Shown: positions 43,691 to 55,848, counted from the stretch's first letter. The stretch: 64,000 nt of DNA from Maratus speciosus (GCA_963932465.1 OZ010794.1:447222502-447286501); one strand, 5' to 3'. Translations and numbers: made by a program. Notes: generated from the sequence alone by a model not told the origin.

Positions 43691-43739
43691 TCTGTTGATT
43701 TTTCGCCTCTTAGACAACTGATTAAAAATTCAGATATTA

Positions 43740-44455
43740 AAAGTTCAGACTGTTTTTTTGTTCACAGAAATTATATTATACCCTTTTTTATTAATTCTCT
43801 GATTACACTGTAAAAAAAAAGACATATGTTTTTTAATCTATTAAACATAGCCACTAACGAGACTATATTTTTGATCACAGAAATTATAATCATACGCTTT
43901 TTCATGAATTCCCTGATTACACTGTAAAAAAAGACATATGTTTCTTAATCTATTAAAATATAATATAGCCACTAACGAGACTATTTTTTTGTTTACAGAA
44001 ATTATAATCATACCTTTTTTTATGAATTCCCTGATTACACTGTAAAAAAAGATATGTTTCTTAATCTATTAAAATACAATATAACCACTAACGAGACTAT
44101 TTTTTTTTATCTCAGAAATTATAATCATACCTTTTTTTTTATGAATTTCCTGATAACACTGTAAAAAACGACATATGTTTCTTAATCTATTAAAATATAA
44201 TATAGCCACTAACGAGACTATTTTTTTATTCACAGAAATTATAATCATACCCTTTTTTATGAATTCCCTGATTACACTGTAAAAAAAGACATATGTTTCT
44301 TATCTTTTAAATTATAATATAGCCACTAACGAGACTATTTTTTTTGTTCACAGAAATTATAATCATACCCTTTTTTATGAATTCCCTGATTACACTGTAA
44401 AAAAAAAGACATATGTTTATTGATCTATTAAAATATAATATAGCCACTAACGAAA
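43740..44455 (+). repeat. Six-copy tandem array, ~119-bp unit
   Basis: CACTGTAAAAAA recurs at about 43805, 43920, 44038, 44157, 44275 and 44393. Each unit continues GACATATGTTTCTTAATCTA, TAGCCACTAACGAGACTA and CAGAAATTATAATCATACCC. A related unit appears at the very right edge of the window (63957-64000). Confidence 0.88.
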
Positions 44456-45115
44456 ACATTTAATAACCTCTTCCGATTTGTCCAAGGTTTCGAAAAGCGT
44501 TCTTTATCTTTAGAAATCTCAGAAATCAATATATTGCCAAGATTTAAAGAAGCACTTATAAAAACAAGCTTTGTTTTGCTAGCATTGATTATTGGAAAAG
44601 TTTTTGAGTAGTTTTTATAATCCATTAATCTGTTTTCTAAAACTAGAATATCGGTTTTTAAGCATGATATCAATGCACATTTAAACATTTTCAGCTGCGT
44701 AACTGAATATATACGTGTAAGACTAACAAAATAATATCAAATTTTTATGTTAATGTTAAAGAAGTTAATTTATTGTGTTTTTCTTTAAAACATGGTTGTC
44801 GAACATGAAAATATTTACTTGAGAATTGGTAGCTTCCGGAAAACCTGTATTCCAGATTAAAAAACTGATTAATACCTATAAAATTTACTCGGAAACGATT
44901 CCGAAAATCACTGGGGACAAAAGAAACTTTTATAAATGCTTCTTTAAATCTAAAAAAAAATATTTGTTTTCTGAAGTTTCTAAAAATAAAAAACGTTTTT
45001 TTTTGGAATCGCGGGTAACTCAGAAGAGGTTATTGTATTGTTTCGTTTGTGGTTATACATATTATATTTTCCCAGATAAAGAAATATATAATACATATAT
45101 ATTAACAATATAGGA
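44430..45115. repeat. Inverted pair with coding-like arms
   Basis: 44440-44690 (minus) and 44830-45115 (plus) are diverged inverted copies. Both are open over 86-95 codons and their translations correspond: ISEISKDKERF / FSEVSKNKKRF and NRKRLLNVF / TQKRLLYCF. This suggests a former coding sequence. I do not recognise the family. The loop (44690-44825) is AT-rich. Confidence 0.5.
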
Positions 45116-45132
45116 AACAATTTTTACCTTCT

Positions 45133-46778
45133 TGCTGGACAGATAATTACACCTTTTTATTTTCTATTTAATTTATATCCAAAATCGTTAATAGGTCCAA
45201 ATCATCCAAGCAACCTCATAGCAAATTGGTATATAATTTTATATACCTTAGATAAATTCAAATAATATAAGTGATCGTATTTACCTAAATTCTAGTAGAA
45301 GAGCAACGCGAAGCATTAATAAAATTAAATTATAATTCGCGTCAAAATGTAATTATTATATTTGAATAATTACGAATAAAATTAAGAGTTTGCGTTGTGA
45401 ATTATTTAGACGAACTCTTCCACTTATGAATTAAACTAAAATTTAAGCTGTAAAAAATAAATTGACACACTTTAAATATTATTAATTAAATAATTACAGA
45501 AACTTTTTAAAACTTGATTAAATATTTTATTTACATTGAACATAACTATATACAGAAAAACATAATATTAATTCAAAAAATAGAAAGCAACACTTTTGTT
45601 TGCTTCTCATTATTTTAAGTATGTATAATCTTTAAAAAAAAAAAAAAAAAAGACAATATTTTCACATACTCTAATTATTATGTTTCTTTTTGCTAAAAGA
45701 ATAACTCTCTTTCATTTTTAAAATTACCTTAATCTTATTTAATTATTGGTTTTGTCGGATCTCAGATAACTCTCTACCGTAAAATATCAGAAAAGTATTT
45801 TTTAAGATTTTTCATATGATCTTAAGTGGTAAAAGAAAATGTTTAAAATAGTACCTTCTTTTAATATACGGGATGGTGGCCTTTATTCATCAAATTCCGA
45901 GTTGTTGCGTTGCTTAGGATCATGGCAATGTGTCATCAGGAACGCATCCTCAATTTGGCTTGATTAGGATCACTCCGATAAGTACATCAGGAAGACATCC
46001 TCAATTTGGCTTGATTAGGCTCACTCCGATAGGTACCTCAGGAAGACATCCTCAATTAGGCTTGATTAGGCTCGATTAGGCATGTCCATCTTGCCTGGGC
46101 TTTACTAGGGTTTTTAGGATTCATCGCACGGGCTTTCAGGAGAGCTCCTGCGTCCTCTACATCTTTTTTCAGACTATCTTTTTTAAACCTTATTCTTCTT
46201 GCACACCAGCTCCTGCAGTGGGTGGAACTATTTTTGTCTAGTCCACTGTTATTGGATGTGAGAAGATTTTTTATTATACTTCGATAGGCCTATTAGCTAG
46301 CAGTCTGCAAATGGCCCCTTACATATACTTTAATATTATTATCTGCCTTAAAGTTTGGGTGGTCTGAAAAGTCATAAATTTATCCCAACACTTTTATTGA
46401 GGCCATAAATTGATTCCAACGTTTTTATGATTTTACGATTTCTAATTATACACCACTTTCCATTGGCTTGTCATAAAACGACACCATGGCGTCTGGCTAT
46501 TGTTGTTGTCTGAGATCCGAAATCAATTCAACATTATACATTCATTTTACAATACAACAATTTTTTAAAAATATATATTTACTATTTAAAATCAACTTAA
46601 TAATTTTTGTATGAACTTACACTCTTATTTTACTTAAATATATAAACATTATAATTTTACACTCATAATTATATTTTATAAAAAATATTTATACAAACAG
46701 AAATAACAAATTACGCAATCTTACTTTGATTTAACCAACATGGTGCGGGAACATATCAAAGTTATATGTTGCCCAGCA
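45133..46778 (-). repeat. 3' LTR of element B (minus orientation)
   Basis: 1646 bp, TGCTGGACAGATAATTACAC...TGTTGCCCAGCA on plus; ends TG...CA in either direction. An A-run of 18 (17 in the other LTR) is the only difference seen. Three related 60-bp stretches (ATCCTCAATTTGGCTTGATT, near 45945, 46010 and 46045) form an internal short tandem repeat. Confidence 0.95.
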
Positions 46779-46790
46779 TCTCTCCCTGTG
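46779..46790 (-). other. Polypurine tract of element B
   Basis: On minus, CACAGGGAGAGA directly precedes the 3' LTR (TGCTGGGCAAC). Its position agrees with the minus-strand gag-pol. Confidence 0.65.
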
Positions 46791-49700
46791 TCAGAAAAAA
46801 AAAAAATAAAAACTGATTGCTGGTTTTATTTTTTTTGTAAAGCTTGAAGGAATGTACGTGTCCATATGACTGTGTATCTACACAGTTTTTGAGCGAAGAC
46901 TGTAAAGTTCAATTATCAATGGTTCTGGTATATTTTATAAGAAGTTCTTCTATTGTTTCATAACAGAAAGTTCAACACATGATAGCATAGTTGTCTGTTG
47001 ACATTCACATTTATAGAAGACCTCTGTACTGACAATCAGACGTTTTTCTCGAAGCCTTTTTTCTTTACCACACACATGTTTAATAATTTTGTAACTTTAC
47101 AGTTTAAGTGCCCAAAATACATTCAAAGCTATAATTTTGTCTGAAACTAATATGCCGAAATAAACCTCATTATAAGAAAAATAATGGCATACGCATTTGA
47201 CATATTATTTCATCACATACAACCTTATGACACAGTGTTTTATCTAAAACACATTTTATACTGAATAAAAGTAAATACAATGCTTGTAATATGACATGTT
47301 ATATTTTCACATAATTAATCTGATGTATTCAAATTATAATCAGAAAAATATTGTATACAAACTTGTTACATTATTTTATTTATTTGTTACTTCAAACATG
47401 TATGATCTGTCAAAATGTACAAGCTAATTCATCTCCTTTAATATATCATTACGCAATGCTTTCCAACTTTACCCGAGACGAGAAAAAAAAAAGTAAGAAG
47501 AAGTAGAGAGGAGAATAAAACCAGTTATTGAACGTCCCCGATTCTCCCGAAAAGTGGGGGGTGGTCAAGCTACTAATTCCTTTCTGCGAGATGATTAGTG
47601 CTGTGACAAAATTTTACGACTACCAAAAGTATGTATTTAAAACCATTTCATGCTTGTAATTACCTTATTAATTAGTATAATTTCTTGATATACTTTCTTC
47701 TTAACTCACTGTGCATGCCTATATGTAATTTTAAACATAATCTATGCATAAACAGTGTATGTATTTGTATCGTATCTAATGTAAACCTTCTGCTTTTTTT
47801 TTTATTATTTTGCAGGGGAAAAATGGCGATTCTAGCATCTGAATTCTCCTGCCTCATACTGGAACTGAAGCGAGGGTGGCTTTTTATGCATTCAGGTTTA
47901 AATCTAAACCAAATTTCCTTTCAGGATTAAAAAAAAATGCATATAATTTTCTTTAACTGATTACATTGTATATTTTTAGACCTTTCTAACAAACACAAAT
48001 TTTGATTCATGATATTGTTTACTATTAAAATGTAAACAACACGGAAAAATGACTTCTACGGCCTCTCAAAAATGCAAAATATGCATTACGCTGACCTTAA
48101 AAATGCACCTTCATTTAATACTATTAAATAGTGTTGTCAGAAAATGCCATTGACGAAGAAGAGAACAATTTTTTTGTCTTAAATTATTATTTATTTAGCC
48201 AACAATTCTATCTTAAAAGATTGTTAAATTTTCATATTTATTTATTTTTTTACTGAATGAAATAAAAAATTTATTTATTCAAAATTTTATTTATCATTAA
48301 CATTCCGTATGTGAATTCTAATGTCTAAAATTTAATGATATGTTTAAAAAAGTAAAAGATACCAAATTATTAGTATTAATCAAACATTAATAATTATTAT
48401 TTAATTATAAAAAAAATGTTATTAATACACTTGTATAGTTTTAAAAATACAAAAGCAAATGATAATTACTACGTAAAATCGTATGTAGTAACCCATGAGT
48501 ACTCGGCCGAACCAAAGAATTTCTGCCAGCAGAAAAGAATCTTTGTATACTCATAAATATCTACACCCAATTGTTACAGATTAAGTTTTTTAAAAAATAA
48601 TTACTGTATGTACTATAAAAAAATTAAGTAAATAAATTTATTAAGCCATACTACCTATTTTAATAAAAATAAGGCCAATATATATAAATATATTTATTTA
48701 TTTATTTTGTTTTCTTATGTTAAATTGGCCAAATTATATAAAAAAAAATTTATGAACTCACACACTCAAATTTATCAATACTATGTATATTTATATGTGT
48801 TTAATTTAGAATTGCATTTAATTCTAAGGGAAAGTAAAGAGAACAAAAAAAATGCTTAAATTCTAAAATAACATAAATTTATAAATATTTCATTAAAAAA
48901 AAAAAAATCTAATTTCTAGCTGATTTCAGCAAGATGTCATTTAATATTTATATTAAATAATTTTGCTAATACATTTTATTAATTGTTAAATTTGCATATT
49001 TTTATATATACAATAAAAATATAATAGTCTTACATAAAATTTTACACTACAACGATGTTATTAATTAATTTAACTTGAATTTAAGCCTACTTTAATTCTA
49101 ATTGAATACCGTTAATAAAAGTAAATTAGCTTATCAAGTTAAATATAATATAAACTATGTTTGTCTAATGTTAATTTTGCTGAAAATTCCATAAATTTTA
49201 ACTGTAAATGCTAATTGCTATACCTTTTGTTATTTATTTTGAAAACAACACGAACTTATATTTTTATTTATTATTTTTTTTAATTAAATCTAGGAACTAT
49301 ACACTGAGCTAGACACTCCATAAATGTGTAAAACCTAAAAATCAAAAGTTTTCCTAAAGAAAACTCAAAATGCTGCTTTTTACAATATAATATTACTAAT
49401 TTTATTGTTTCTGAGCATAACATCTAGTAATTATACCATACTTAATTTTTTCTTCGATTCCTTTTTCAGCCAAGAATCCTGAAATTTATGCCTAGGTGAT
49501 GACTATATATTGATGTATCTGTGAATAATTTTTCTACAAATATTTTGTTGGTGTTGGTGCATACCCAGCCGTAGGCCAAAATTGCACCCTATACAGAAAG
49601 CCTTTGGTGAGAAAATTTTAATTTTACTTCAATTATTTATTTGTGTATTTTTTTTTTTTTTTTTTACTATAATTTTTGTGTGCAATCATGTTGAAATAAC

Positions 49701-50560
49701 TTGCTTTGTCCATTGTTATACATATATATGTTTTTTTAAAAACCAATGTGCTACACCAAAATCCTTTTTTGAAATTTTTTTTATAACACTTTTGTTCATA
49801 AAACTTATCCCTGCTGTCTAAATTCTAGACTTTAGCATATAAGTTGTAATTGAACTACCGGAATAAATCTTAGCACTTTTTGTATATTTTATTATATTTA
49901 GGCTTATAGCTGACCGCTATCCTAATATAGAGTGCACTAATAATTTATTCCTTGTCAACCATATATTTATATAAGAAAAAAATATATATATGAGTATGCT
50001 ATAAAGCTGTTCTAACTACCCTGAACCTATAGCTTACACCTACTCATTTTAAAGAGTAATTCTGAAATTCTGTCATCTAAATTGTAAGGCTATTAGCAAA
50101 GGCTACCCTTATAGAAGACAGAAAAAATTCTCTCTTTTTTTTTTTTTTTTTTTTTTGAAAATTACTCCAAGGTTATTTACTATTAAATTAATTAAGTTTT
50201 AATGTTATTTGGCTTTGTTAAGATTTTATATTTTCTAATTCATATTCGAAAAGAAAAAATATATATAACTTTTGCCTGGAGAGAAATATTTCACTGCTCC
50301 ATTGAAGTTTTGTGAAGCACATTTCATAATTTTATAAGTATGTTTTCGGGTGCGCCCTGCACATTTGCTCAATATTGTAACCCTGAGACAAATTGGCGTT
50401 CCCATGTTCCTATCCTTTCTTATTATTATTTTGAATTTTAAAAAGGCAAGTTATTAATTTTGTTTCAATTTTTTTTTACCTAAAAGAAAAAAAATTATTT
50501 TTAAATTTTGAAAATTTTTTAAATTTTGAAATTCGATTAATTATGTATTTTGATTTATTT
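46791..50560 (-). other. Long 3' region of element B, no gene recognised
   Basis: About 3.8 kb between the gag-pol stop and the polypurine tract, strongly AT-rich. Only scattered frames of 60-80 codons occur on either strand (47672-47857 minus, 47685-47930 plus, 49582-49821 plus), none with envelope-like signal peptide, furin site or membrane anchor. A plus-strand poly-pyrimidine run and TTTTGCAG precede an ATG at 47823, which could be chance. Because LTRs and gag-pol are intact, this region is probably a genuine part of the element. Confidence 0.6.
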
Positions 50561-53500
50561 TTAATACCAATTCATATCCCTATGATAATACTGGGGAGGG
50601 GGGAAAGGGTAATGATCTTGTATACCATCCCCGTATAAGTTTGTATATGGTGTATAACCATATAACGACATATTTTCATCATAATAGTCTGTTTGATACT
50701 TTAAATATGGGTCTATATTCTCAGAATATTTATTATTTTTTTTATAAGACTTTTTAGTCAGTTTGTCAACCTTTTGACTCGTATTTTTGTTCAATTTGAA
50801 CCAACAATTTTCAGTTGAGTGTGATTTTCTCCGACAAATGTCACATTTAGTTTTGTAATTTTTATCACCCTTAATTTTTTTCTGAGACCCTTGTAAATTC
50901 GTAATTTCCGCCTCTGTATGACCTGTTGCATATTTCGGAGCGTACAGCTGATCCATATGTCGTTTGATCGGCTCTATTGATTTATCTGGAACATATTGTA
51001 ATAAATAATTAAAGTTTCTAAACTTTTTAGTAACTTCGTAGGGTCCTTGAAATTTTGGCTCGAATGCGCCTGGTTTTCCAATACATTTTAAATATACTGT
51101 TTGACCCAAATTTAAATCCTTTACTTTTTCGTATGCCTCTTCATCTATATATTCTTGCATTATTTTCTCCTGGTTTGCAAGGGATTGAATTTTGATTTCC
51201 TTCATATGCTGTATTCTGCTTTTAACATAAGAATGGGTATATATTTCCTTAGAAGGAATATGGGCTGTGAAGGGATTTTTTATTTCCCTTGCGAAAAATA
51301 ACAGTGAGGGACTATATCCCGTAGCGCGGTGTTTCGAGGAATTATACGCTAGTTTAAAAAAATCCAGTCTTATGTCCCATTCCGTAGTGCGTTTCGACAT
51401 AGCTACAATTGATGTTTTTAATATTTTATTGGTAACTTCACAAAGTCCATTTCCTTGCGCACGGTATACACTCACAAATTTCCTTTGTATGTTTAAAGAT
51501 TCCAAATATTCTTTCATAATTTCGCTTCTTAAATATTTTGCATTATCAAAGATAATTTCTTTACACATCCCATAATTTGCAAAATATTTATTTAGTACAT
51601 TTAATATAGTCTGTGACTCTACGTTTCGTAGGGGAACAGCTTCCAGGAATCTCGATGTCGAATCAATTATAATTAAAATGTATCTGTTTTTCCTTAACGT
51701 GAGGTTTAAAGGTCCAATGACGTCAGCATGCAGGACTGTACCGACTTCGTGATCTTTCACCATTTTTTTAACAGGGACTTTTATTGTTGTGTGTTGTTTA
51801 GATGTGAGGCACTGCACACAATTTGCACAATATTGTTTAATGTCTTTGTACATTCCGTGCCAAAAAAGCCTTGTTTTCACATTATCATAAGTTTTTTGAA
51901 ATCCGAAATGCGCTTTATGAGCTTCTTCTATGGCTGCAATTTTTAATGAATCCGGGGTAATTAAAAGCTCCTTTTTATCTGAACCAGGTTTCAAAATTAA
52001 TAATTTATTTTGATTTAAAGCAAATCTCTTCGTGCTTCTATTATTTTTGTCTTTTTCGATTTTATTTATTATAATTTTTAATTTTTCGTCTGCATATTGC
52101 TCCGATTTAATATTTTCGTCTGTAAGTGCTATGTTACTTGCAAACAAATTATTTTGGAGTTCTCTGTCTGTTGTAAGATTATCTAAATTCCTGCTCAAAT
52201 AGTCTGCTGGATTGTTAATCCCTTCGACGAATTCGAAGTCGAAATTAAAGTCTTGTAAATCTGCTACCCATCTGTTTATAATTTCCGATTTATCTTGTAA
52301 ATGTAAATGCTGAGTTAGTGCTTTCGAATCAGTTAACACAGTAAATCTTCTACCTGAAAGCATATATTTAAAATGCATAATTGCTTCATGCACTGCTAAT
52401 AACTCAAATTTAATACTCGGATAATTTTTTTCCGGTTCTCTAAGTTTTCTCCCGAAAAATTCAACAGGTAGCAAATGACCATCCTTTTCTTGAGCTAGAA
52501 CACCTGAAATTGCAACTTTGCTCCCATCCGTGAATAAGAAAAATTCCTTGTTAAAATCGGGGGGTCTGAGTGTTGGTTTTTGTACAATTTCTTCCTGAAT
52601 TATCAGGAAAGCTTTTTCTGCTTCTGGACTCCACCTGAATTTAACTTTATCTTTAGTCAGCTCTATTAAAGGGTTAACTTTGTCGGAATAGTTGGGTATT
52701 AGCGTCCGAAAATAATTCCCTAAGCCCAATAAAGATCTGACCCCCTTTTTCGATTTTGGTCTGACTAAATTTTTTACTTTTTCAATATTCTTTTGAGATG
52801 GAGAATATCCCATTTGATTCACCCTAAATCCTAGGAATTCTATTTCTGCTTTGCAAATTTGCATTTTTGAAGGTTCGATTGTCATGTTGTGATTTATTAA
52901 TACCTGTAGAACTTCTTCTAAGGTTTTCGTCATCTCTGCTATTGTGTTTGCAGATATCAACACATCATCAATGTAGTATGATACTTTGCTTTTGTCAAAA
53001 TGTCCCAGAATTTTATCGATTACTTCTGCAAAAATTGCGCGAGAATTTCGTGTGCCAAAAGCTAAACGAAGTGGCATATGTTTTCCAAATTCCGTAATAA
53101 ACGCTAATTTTTTGCAATCTTCTGGTTTTAAATTTATTTGGAAAAAAGCACTATGTAAGTCTAGCACCGTATAGTATTTTTTACCGCTTATTTTTTGTAA
53201 TAAGTCTTTTACGTCCGGCATCGGATAAGTATAAGGTTGTAAAATTTGGTTTAATAGTCTTAGGTCCGTTGCCATTCTAAACTTGGGTTCTGCATTCGGG
53301 TTATTACTCGGATTTTTCTTTCTAACGAAAATAACTGGAAAAGCATACTCGGAGTCAGTCTTCTCTATAATTTTAGCCCGTAACAATTGTTCAATTTCCC
53401 TTTTCGCATACTGTCTTACTGCCTGAGGCAATTTATATGGCTTAGCTTGTACCGGGAATTCATGATTCAATTGAAAACTTGGTGCAACAAACGCTGATTG

Positions 53501-55492
53501 CCCCAATGTTTGATAACTTTTTGAAAATGCATGAACATTGCCCATTAAAATTTTTCGAAATTTTTGTTGTACTTCCTCTGATAAATGGCTTAAATCGAAA
53601 TCCGTCTCTTTAATTTCTGCTTCTCGCAATTTTCTTACATCTTCTATATTTAAATTATTTATTTCATAAAATGTCCCTTTCTCTATATTATCAGTTGAGT
53701 CATCTTGCTTGCACTCAAAGTTCTTTATAATTTCCCCCATTTTAGTTCCTTTCTGAATAATTAACTTTTCTAACAGTTTATTCTTTATTATAATATTTAT
53801 GTTATTATTTTTTTGAACTTCGTGTAACGAAGTCTCGCATGAAAATTTACTATTTTCTTGAATGGGGTCAAAAATAATCATATCTGACATATTTATATCC
53901 TCTGAGCATTTTAATTTTACAATTTTCGATTCTTCAGGTTGGAGAAAAATTCTATTTTTAGTAATGGCAAACATACTTTTATTTGAATGTTCCCCTGAAT
54001 TACATGGCGTAATGTTATTCACTTCATAATTATTTACTTCACTTGCAACGTTTAATTTAATTTGTTGATTTTTAAATTTTAATGTTTTATTGCATAAATC
54101 CAAAATCATATGATTTTCTTTGAGATAATCGTACCCTAATAACATTTGGTACTGCCTATCAAAATCATCATTAGTGACATAAAATGTGCCTGTTGTGAAT
54201 ATACCTTTTAATCGAAAAGTTAATTTTACACATTGTTTAAAAAAAATCTTTGAATTTGTTAAAGTTTTAATTTGGATCTGATTGCCCAAATATTTGATTT
54301 TGACGTTTGTATCTTTAATTTTTTTGAATAAAGAAGGTGATAAAAGGGACACCGCAGCTCCGGTATCCAGTAACGCTTGTATTTCGACGCCCTGTATACT
54401 TAGTGATATAATTGGCAGACTATCTTTGTCTGCATTTGTTATATTTGCGATTGTTTTATTTATTTTATCGATTTCCGTCTCTGAAAATCCCGAATCTTGA
54501 TCCGATTTCGCTGTTTTCTTTGCCCATTTTTTTTTCCTTTTGCGCTTTTCAAATTGATAACCATTTTGATCATAATTCTCAGAAATATATCCAAAATCCC
54601 TATTTCCCGAATTCCAGTTAGGTTGTGAATAATCGTACATCCCATAATGCGTCGGGTAATTAAAGGAATTGTAGTAATCATTATAATATCGTTCATAATC
54701 ATTATAATGAAAATTGTTATTGAAATGGGGACCCTGATAATCATTGTGTTTATTAAAGAGTTTCTTATTCCGCGGAACACTATCATCTCTAATTGCATGG
54801 TTTTTTTTCTTTGATTTTTTTAGTTTTTCAATCTCCCCTTTTAATTTCTCGATTAGCTCTTTGTTTTGCTTACTTGATTCTATAATGTTCTCATAAAGAT
54901 CTTTGTTTTCTTTATTTATTGCGTTAATTTCCTCAAACTTTGATTCATTATATGCACTTTCCATAAGTTTTGCTAACTCGCATGCCTCCTTGAAGGACCT
55001 GGGCGCATTTTTACGCACATCTCGTGCAATATCCTGTCTAATTGAATTAAAAAAATTCGACATTTTTAAGATTTCGATAAAATTCTCTTCCTTATTATCC
55101 ACATTTTCGCCTGCACTTTCGATATAAGATTTTACACCCTTTTTAAACTCCAAAATGAAATCCTCTATCGTTTGACTTGCGGCCTGTTTTAAATTTAGGA
55201 AATTGCTCTGAGCATTAAGGAAGCTTAGTTTTGTACCAAATAACTCCACCAAATTATTTTTAAATAAATTATAATTGGTCTCGTTATATGTTTCAATCTG
55301 TTTACTTAAAATATGTTTTGCGTCCCCAGTAATTTTAGCCTTTAAAATTAATAATTTAGTTTCTTCCTGTATATCTGTCGAATTCAAAATATTATCAAAT
55401 TCCTCTAAGAAAAATATAATGTTTTTGTTCTTTTTATTGTCAAATGGTGACACTAACTTAATACGTGTATCTATATCCAGCGTCTGAGTCAT
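50561..55492 (-). CDS. pol: Gag-Pol polyprotein of element B, with C-terminal zinc knuckle
   Basis: The ATG at 55492 (context AAAATGA) is the first real ATG; three upstream in-frame codons (TTG TTA AAA) extend the open frame to 55501. Residue numbers here count from 55501. Gag: helical capsid-like region 1-190, coiled coil 190-235, basic then Tyr/Asn-rich stretch 240-330 without zinc knuckle. Protease LLDTGAAVSLL (D379). RT with RMATDLRLLNQ, LAFGTRNSRAIF and YIDD (D845, D846). RNase H with TDGSK (D992), FELLAV and TDSKAL. Integrase with H/C zinc domain, HADVIGP (D1260), FDNAKYL and CEVTNK (DD35E). The C-terminus carries a CCHC knuckle CDICRRKSHSTENC (1553-1566) and a Tyr-rich tail. Gag and Pol are one frame with no stop or shift, so their ratio must be set in another way. 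Confidence 0.95.
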   Translation of the reverse strand: MTQTLDIDTRIKLVSPFDNKKNKNIIFFLEEFDNILNSTDIQEETKLLILKAKITGDAKHILSKQIETYNETNYNLFKNNLVELFGTKLSFLNAQSNFLNLKQAASQTIEDFILEFKKGVKSYIESAGENVDNKEENFIEILKMSNFFNSIRQDIARDVRKNAPRSFKEACELAKLMESAYNESKFEEINAINKENKDLYENIIESSKQNKELIEKLKGEIEKLKKSKKKNHAIRDDSVPRNKKLFNKHNDYQGPHFNNNFHYNDYERYYNDYYNSFNYPTHYGMYDYSQPNWNSGNRDFGYISENYDQNGYQFEKRKRKKKWAKKTAKSDQDSGFSETEIDKINKTIANITNADKDSLPIISLSIQGVEIQALLDTGAAVSLLSPSLFKKIKDTNVKIKYLGNQIQIKTLTNSKIFFKQCVKLTFRLKGIFTTGTFYVTNDDFDRQYQMLLGYDYLKENHMILDLCNKTLKFKNQQIKLNVASEVNNYEVNNITPCNSGEHSNKSMFAITKNRIFLQPEESKIVKLKCSEDINMSDMIIFDPIQENSKFSCETSLHEVQKNNNINIIIKNKLLEKLIIQKGTKMGEIIKNFECKQDDSTDNIEKGTFYEINNLNIEDVRKLREAEIKETDFDLSHLSEEVQQKFRKILMGNVHAFSKSYQTLGQSAFVAPSFQLNHEFPVQAKPYKLPQAVRQYAKREIEQLLRAKIIEKTDSEYAFPVIFVRKKNPSNNPNAEPKFRMATDLRLLNQILQPYTYPMPDVKDLLQKISGKKYYTVLDLHSAFFQINLKPEDCKKLAFITEFGKHMPLRLAFGTRNSRAIFAEVIDKILGHFDKSKVSYYIDDVLISANTIAEMTKTLEEVLQVLINHNMTIEPSKMQICKAEIEFLGFRVNQMGYSPSQKNIEKVKNLVRPKSKKGVRSLLGLGNYFRTLIPNYSDKVNPLIELTKDKVKFRWSPEAEKAFLIIQEEIVQKPTLRPPDFNKEFFLFTDGSKVAISGVLAQEKDGHLLPVEFFGRKLREPEKNYPSIKFELLAVHEAIMHFKYMLSGRRFTVLTDSKALTQHLHLQDKSEIINRWVADLQDFNFDFEFVEGINNPADYLSRNLDNLTTDRELQNNLFASNIALTDENIKSEQYADEKLKIIINKIEKDKNNRSTKRFALNQNKLLILKPGSDKKELLITPDSLKIAAIEEAHKAHFGFQKTYDNVKTRLFWHGMYKDIKQYCANCVQCLTSKQHTTIKVPVKKMVKDHEVGTVLHADVIGPLNLTLRKNRYILIIIDSTSRFLEAVPLRNVESQTILNVLNKYFANYGMCKEIIFDNAKYLRSEIMKEYLESLNIQRKFVSVYRAQGNGLCEVTNKILKTSIVAMSKRTTEWDIRLDFFKLAYNSSKHRATGYSPSLLFFAREIKNPFTAHIPSKEIYTHSYVKSRIQHMKEIKIQSLANQEKIMQEYIDEEAYEKVKDLNLGQTVYLKCIGKPGAFEPKFQGPYEVTKKFRNFNYLLQYVPDKSIEPIKRHMDQLYAPKYATGHTEAEITNLQGSQKKIKGDKNYKTKCDICRRKSHSTENCWFKLNKNTSQKVDKLTKKSYKKNNKYSENIDPYLKYQTDYYDENMSLYGYTPYTNLYGDGIQDHYPFPPPQYYHRDMNWY

Positions 55493-55817
55493 TTTTAACA
55501 AGTATTAGTAATCAATGTATACTTTTTCAAAATATCAATTCAAAATAGATCCTATACCTCTTAAAAGAATATTTTGCATCTCATACTATTTTCTCTATAT
55601 TACAACATATGTATGAAAATATTCTAAATTGCATAAATACATAAAAACAACAACACTAAAATTTAAAAAAATTTCTTAGGAGATGAAGTTGTTTTGTAGA
55701 TTATTCTTTTACACACATAAATACCCCTAAAATATTTATAATACACGTATATATAAAAAACAACATAATTTCATTTAACAGAAAAATATCTGTCTTTTTC
55801 TACAGAAAAAACAATCT

Positions 55818-55848
<31 letters not shown>

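Noticed and set aside
47804..47930. Antisense exon with acceptor TTTTGCAG and ATG at 47823
   Set aside because: Only 35 codons follow before a stop; a pyrimidine tract followed by AG is common in such AT-rich DNA.
46791..50560. Envelope gene of a retrovirus-like element
   Set aside because: No frame over about 80 codons, no signal peptide plus membrane anchor, no cleavage site seen on the minus strand.
50561..55501. Many plus-strand frames across element B
   Set aside because: They are shadows of the minus-strand gag-pol frame, which alone shows family motifs.
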